From Lepidostoma basale (lineage: Eukaryota > Arthropoda > Insecta > Trichoptera > Lepidostomatidae), in the NCBI GenBank assembly GCA_022606425.2, contig JAHDVF020000445.1:493239-557238 (forward strand): 64,000 nt of DNA. The letters run 5' to 3'. Below are positions 61,541 through 64,000 of this stretch, piece by piece. A program made the position numbers and the translations under genes. Position 1 is the first letter of the stretch. Each line of letters starts with the position of its first letter. The notes under the pieces were generated by a model. That model worked only from the letters and a program-made list of their open reading frames with translations. It did no database searches and was not told the DNA's origin.

Positions 61541-61950
61541 AGCCACTACGCTGTTTCTCCGGATTGTAAGAATAGAGGATGGACCGTCGTACTGTTCTAT
61601 CCTGCCATAAATATTCTACATTCATACACAGTGACACGCACGCTAATCGATTGTTCCGATTTCGAAGTAATTGATAAGTTTGATTGGTTTTTGAAAGGGA
61701 AGAGCAAATGACAGTTTGTAACATAAGTGTGAACGAAGAGAATTTGGAGCAGGTGAGTGAATTTGTATTTTGTATGTATTTTGGTAGCATGTTCACAGCG
61801 GATGGCCGAACGGATAGTGACGTCGAATGAAAGGTTGGTGGGGGTAACAAAGTGAATGGAGCTTTAAACATAGTTATTGTAAACAAGAATTTATCGAAAA
61901 GGCTCGCGCTGTAATGATGATTAGAGCGATACAACAAAATAGTAATAATA
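61541..61950. mobile_element. RTE-A remnants and SINE-T tail
   Basis: 61541-61675: minus-strand RTE-A3 end. 61685-61890: plus-strand RTE-A1 piece (FEREEQMTVCNISVNEENLE, FVF..GSMFTADGRTDSD, KVNGALNIVIVNKNLS) with a 9-bp insertion in FVYLGS. 61895-61950: SINE-T tail type ii (AAGGCTCGCGCTGTAATGAT). Confidence 0.72.
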
Positions 61951-61989
61951 ACACTTTGCCAATTCTTTCTCTCTACGTACGTTAGTCTG

Positions 61990-62680
61990 TTATTGTCTTC
62001 AAGTGCCTTCTCAGGTCCCCCCAACGTTGGCGATCATCTCGGCGAACCTGTCCCTGTCCTGCGCCGCTCAGAACAGCTCCTCCACACTTCGGATGCCGGT
62101 TCATTTCCTCACGTTTCACAGCCAGGACATCTGTTCTACAGGGCCCTCGGCGCCCCTCAATTTCCCTCTCTAAAATCATTTTGAAAAGGTAATACTTTTC
62201 CCCACGCAGTATATGACCCAGATATAAAATCTTTCCGAACCTTGATAGTTGATAACAGTTTCCTGTCAACTCTAGTTCGCCTCAGGACTTCGGTATTGGT
62301 AACTATATTTGTCCAGGGAATTCTAAGCATTCGGCCATAGAGCCACATTTCAAATGCTTCCAGTCTGTTTATTGAGTTGACTTTTAAGGCCCACGTTTCA
62401 CATCCATACAATAAAACAGACCACACATAGCATTTGATCATTCTCTGGCGAAGTTTCAAGTTTATGTTAACATTTTGATTTCATTTTATTAAACATAGCT
62501 CTTGCTGCCTCAATTCTGCATTTTATCTCTACATCTGGGTCAAGAGATTGTGTTAGTATGCTGCCAAGGTATTTAAATTTTTCCACCCTTTCAACGTTGC
62601 GGCCGTTCAAATTCAATACTGACCCACTGTAGTCAAGCCGTCCGAATGTCAGCAAGTTATTTAAATGATATAAAATAAAT
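61990..62680 (-). mobile_element. RTE-F copy with thumb region
   Basis: Minus strand: LTFGRLDYSGSVLNLNGRNV, ERVEKFKYLGSILTQSLDPD, VEIKCRIEAARAMFNKMKSK, a stop, LRQRMIKCYVWSVLLYGCET, WALKVNSINRLEAFEMWLYG, RMLRIPWTNIVTNTEVLRRT, LSTIKVRKD, then frameshifted GHILRGEKYYLFKMILEREI, EGRRGPCR, AAQDRDRFAEMIANVGGT. The longest RTE-F copy here; the RT active site is upstream and lost. Confidence 0.87.
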
Positions 62681-63114
62681 TTTCATTGAATGTGTAATCC
62701 GGAAATATCCTCAGAAGCGCTTTCGGAAAATCATGGTGGAAAATTCAACTAGTAACAATATCCAAGTAGTTACCTCCCCCTATAGCCTGTCGTCCCCACT
62801 ACCATTCCAAGAAGTGCTCACTTTTATCTTCTGGCACTAAAGTTTAATCCAATTTCGTGTTTTATTATCTCCACTTAGCTTTCTGCATCCGGATTTTTTA
62901 TTCCTCTTTGTCTCTCTCTTCTCAGCGCGTCGTCAGATGTATCTCTTCTCACGGTACAAACCGGAGCAGAACGGTCCAGAATTAAACGTCTTCGCTAATT
63001 TCATTTGAAATATTCATTTAAATTCTTACTAACTCGTCTAGAATTAAAGAATCGCAATTTGTTCATATACTCGTATAACTATCGTAAATCTAAAGCATAA
63101 TTTTTTGTTTAACA
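62681..63114. other. No gene recognised
   Basis: Moderately AT-rich; nothing recognised. Confidence 0.5.
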
Positions 63115-63380
63115 ATATGATTTCAAAGTCCATTTTTTGACCGAAACACTATGATACCTAAACATTTTAAACTGTTATTATAATAAATAAACTTTGTTTT
63201 TTGTACCACAAATGTATTTTATTTTACACTGTTTCATCAACCAATGTAAGGTCAGGTGTTACTGACCTTACATTGGTTGATGAAACAGTGTAAAATAAAA
63301 CACATTGGTTGATGAAACAGCTGTCGCATAAAATGAAATACAATTGTGATAAAAAACAAAGTATATTCATTAACAGTTTA
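63115..63380. mobile_element. PLE-hh copies, CAGCTGTCG subtype
   Basis: Starts with the end AAAGTCCATTTTTTGACCGAAA (63128). Partial motifs: minus strand near 63225-63265 (GTTTCATCAACCAATGTAAG, GTCAGGTGTTAC) and plus-strand GTAACACCTGACC-type mirror, then a duplicated CATTGGTTGATGAAACAG, the second with CAGCTGTCGC at 63316-63325. The CTGATGA halves are deleted. Confidence 0.55.
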
Positions 63381-63639
63381 AAATATGATTTCAATTTCAA
63401 TTTATTTTAAAAATATCATAAATATCACAGTATATTACCAAATCGCTTATGATTATAGAATACAACAAAAAACCATATTTAACACAATGAAGATATTAGG
63501 TCCTTACATATGAAATTGGCGTTTTGCCGTACTGGCAACTTTGATCTCAAATACGAGTATCTTCTCTTTGGTAAGGAATTCCAAATTCAAATTTATACAG
63601 CTATTTACTCAAGTATTTGTGTTTCAAGCAACTGCAAAC
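63381..63639. other. No gene recognised
   Basis: AT-rich spacer before the mariner remnant. Confidence 0.5.
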
Positions 63640-63999
63640 CATGATGGAAAAGCTAGCTGCTAAACAACCGAGGCTGGTTAATCGCTTTAGGTCACTGCTG
63701 CTTCATGATAACGCTAGACCACACACTGCACAACAGACGGCTACCAAATTATAAGAGCTTCAATTGGAATGTCTAAGACATCCACCGTACTCTCCGGACC
63801 TTGCCCCAACAGATTACTATTTTTTTCGAAATTTCGATAACTTCTTGCAAGGGAAAAATTCAACTCCGATGGGGCAGTCCAAACCGACTTCAAAGATTTT
63901 ATTGATACCCGTCCAAATGGTTTTTTTAGTAAAGGGATCGATGAACTACCTATGAGATGGCAAAAGTGCATAGATAGTAATGGTACATACTTTGATTAA
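63640..63999 (+). mobile_element. mariner transposase C-terminus (broken)
   Basis: QTMMEKLAAKQPRLVNRFRS, LLLHDNARPHTAQQTATKL (second catalytic Asp of the DD34D triad in HDNARPH), a stop, ELQLECLRHPPYSPDLAPTD (third Asp region), YYFFRNFDNFLQGK, then after a frameshift NGFFSKGIDELPMRWQKCID and SNGTYFD with the stop at 63997-63999. N-terminal DNA-binding region and first Asp are absent. The 3' terminal inverted repeat would lie beyond the window. Confidence 0.88.
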
Positions 64000-64000
64000 A

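Overview
This 64 kb window is AT-rich nuclear DNA from an arthropod, most likely an insect. The evidence is several decayed insect-type non-LTR retrotransposon families, Pol III SINEs, a mariner remnant, a hAT MITE, splice signals and no operon structure. The order cannot be fixed from the sequence. Almost everything recognisable is mobile DNA, much of it nested. I see one candidate host coding exon: a signal-peptide-bearing exon at 18448-18590.

Names used below are local labels. RTE-A (subfamilies A1, A2, A3), RTE-C, RTE-D, RTE-E and RTE-F are 5'-truncated LINE copies whose proteins end in a GRPxxxW-type C-terminal region. LINE-B is a jockey-superfamily-like LINE with a GATTT-repeat tail. 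L2-like is a CR1/L2-type LINE with an ATT-repeat tail. SINE-T is a tRNA-derived SINE. SINE-H is a short element sharing the RTE-A 3' end. SINE-Z is a third SINE, flanked by a 12-bp target-site duplication. PLE-hh are repeats that carry small hammerhead-ribozyme-like motifs of the kind reported for Penelope-like elements.

Layout. 1-9.5 kb: LINE fragments, two SINE-T copies, PLE-hh foldbacks, and an L2-like insertion inside SINE-H. 9.5-13.8 kb: one complete, young, non-autonomous LTR retrotransposon on the minus strand. 14-31 kb: RTE fragments, the host-like exon, SINE-Z nested in RTE-F, and a three-layer RTE nest at 28.6-30.1 kb. 31-45 kb: PLE-hh foldbacks, a well-formed hammerhead-like motif at 39.0 kb, a hAT MITE nested in SINE-H at 41.2 kb, and LINE-B nested in RTE-A3 at 43.2 kb. 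45-64 kb: the longest RTE-A1 copy (with YADD), several SINE-T nests, a possible piggyBac-like MITE inside a PLE-hh repeat, the best hammerhead-like fold at 58.8 kb, a tandemly duplicated PLE-hh arm at 59.1-59.4 kb, L2-like remnants, and a mariner transposase C-terminus running to the window end.

The elements interact as layers of parasitism. SINE-H probably uses the RTE-A machinery through its shared 3' end. SINE-T and SINE-Z need LINE enzymes in trans. The LTR element has no gag or pol and must be mobilised by an autonomous relative. The PLE-hh motifs, about thirty loci in 64 kb on both strands and often as paired inverted arms, are the most unusual signal. All element-family assignments rest on reading motifs and on comparing copies within the window; no database search was possible.
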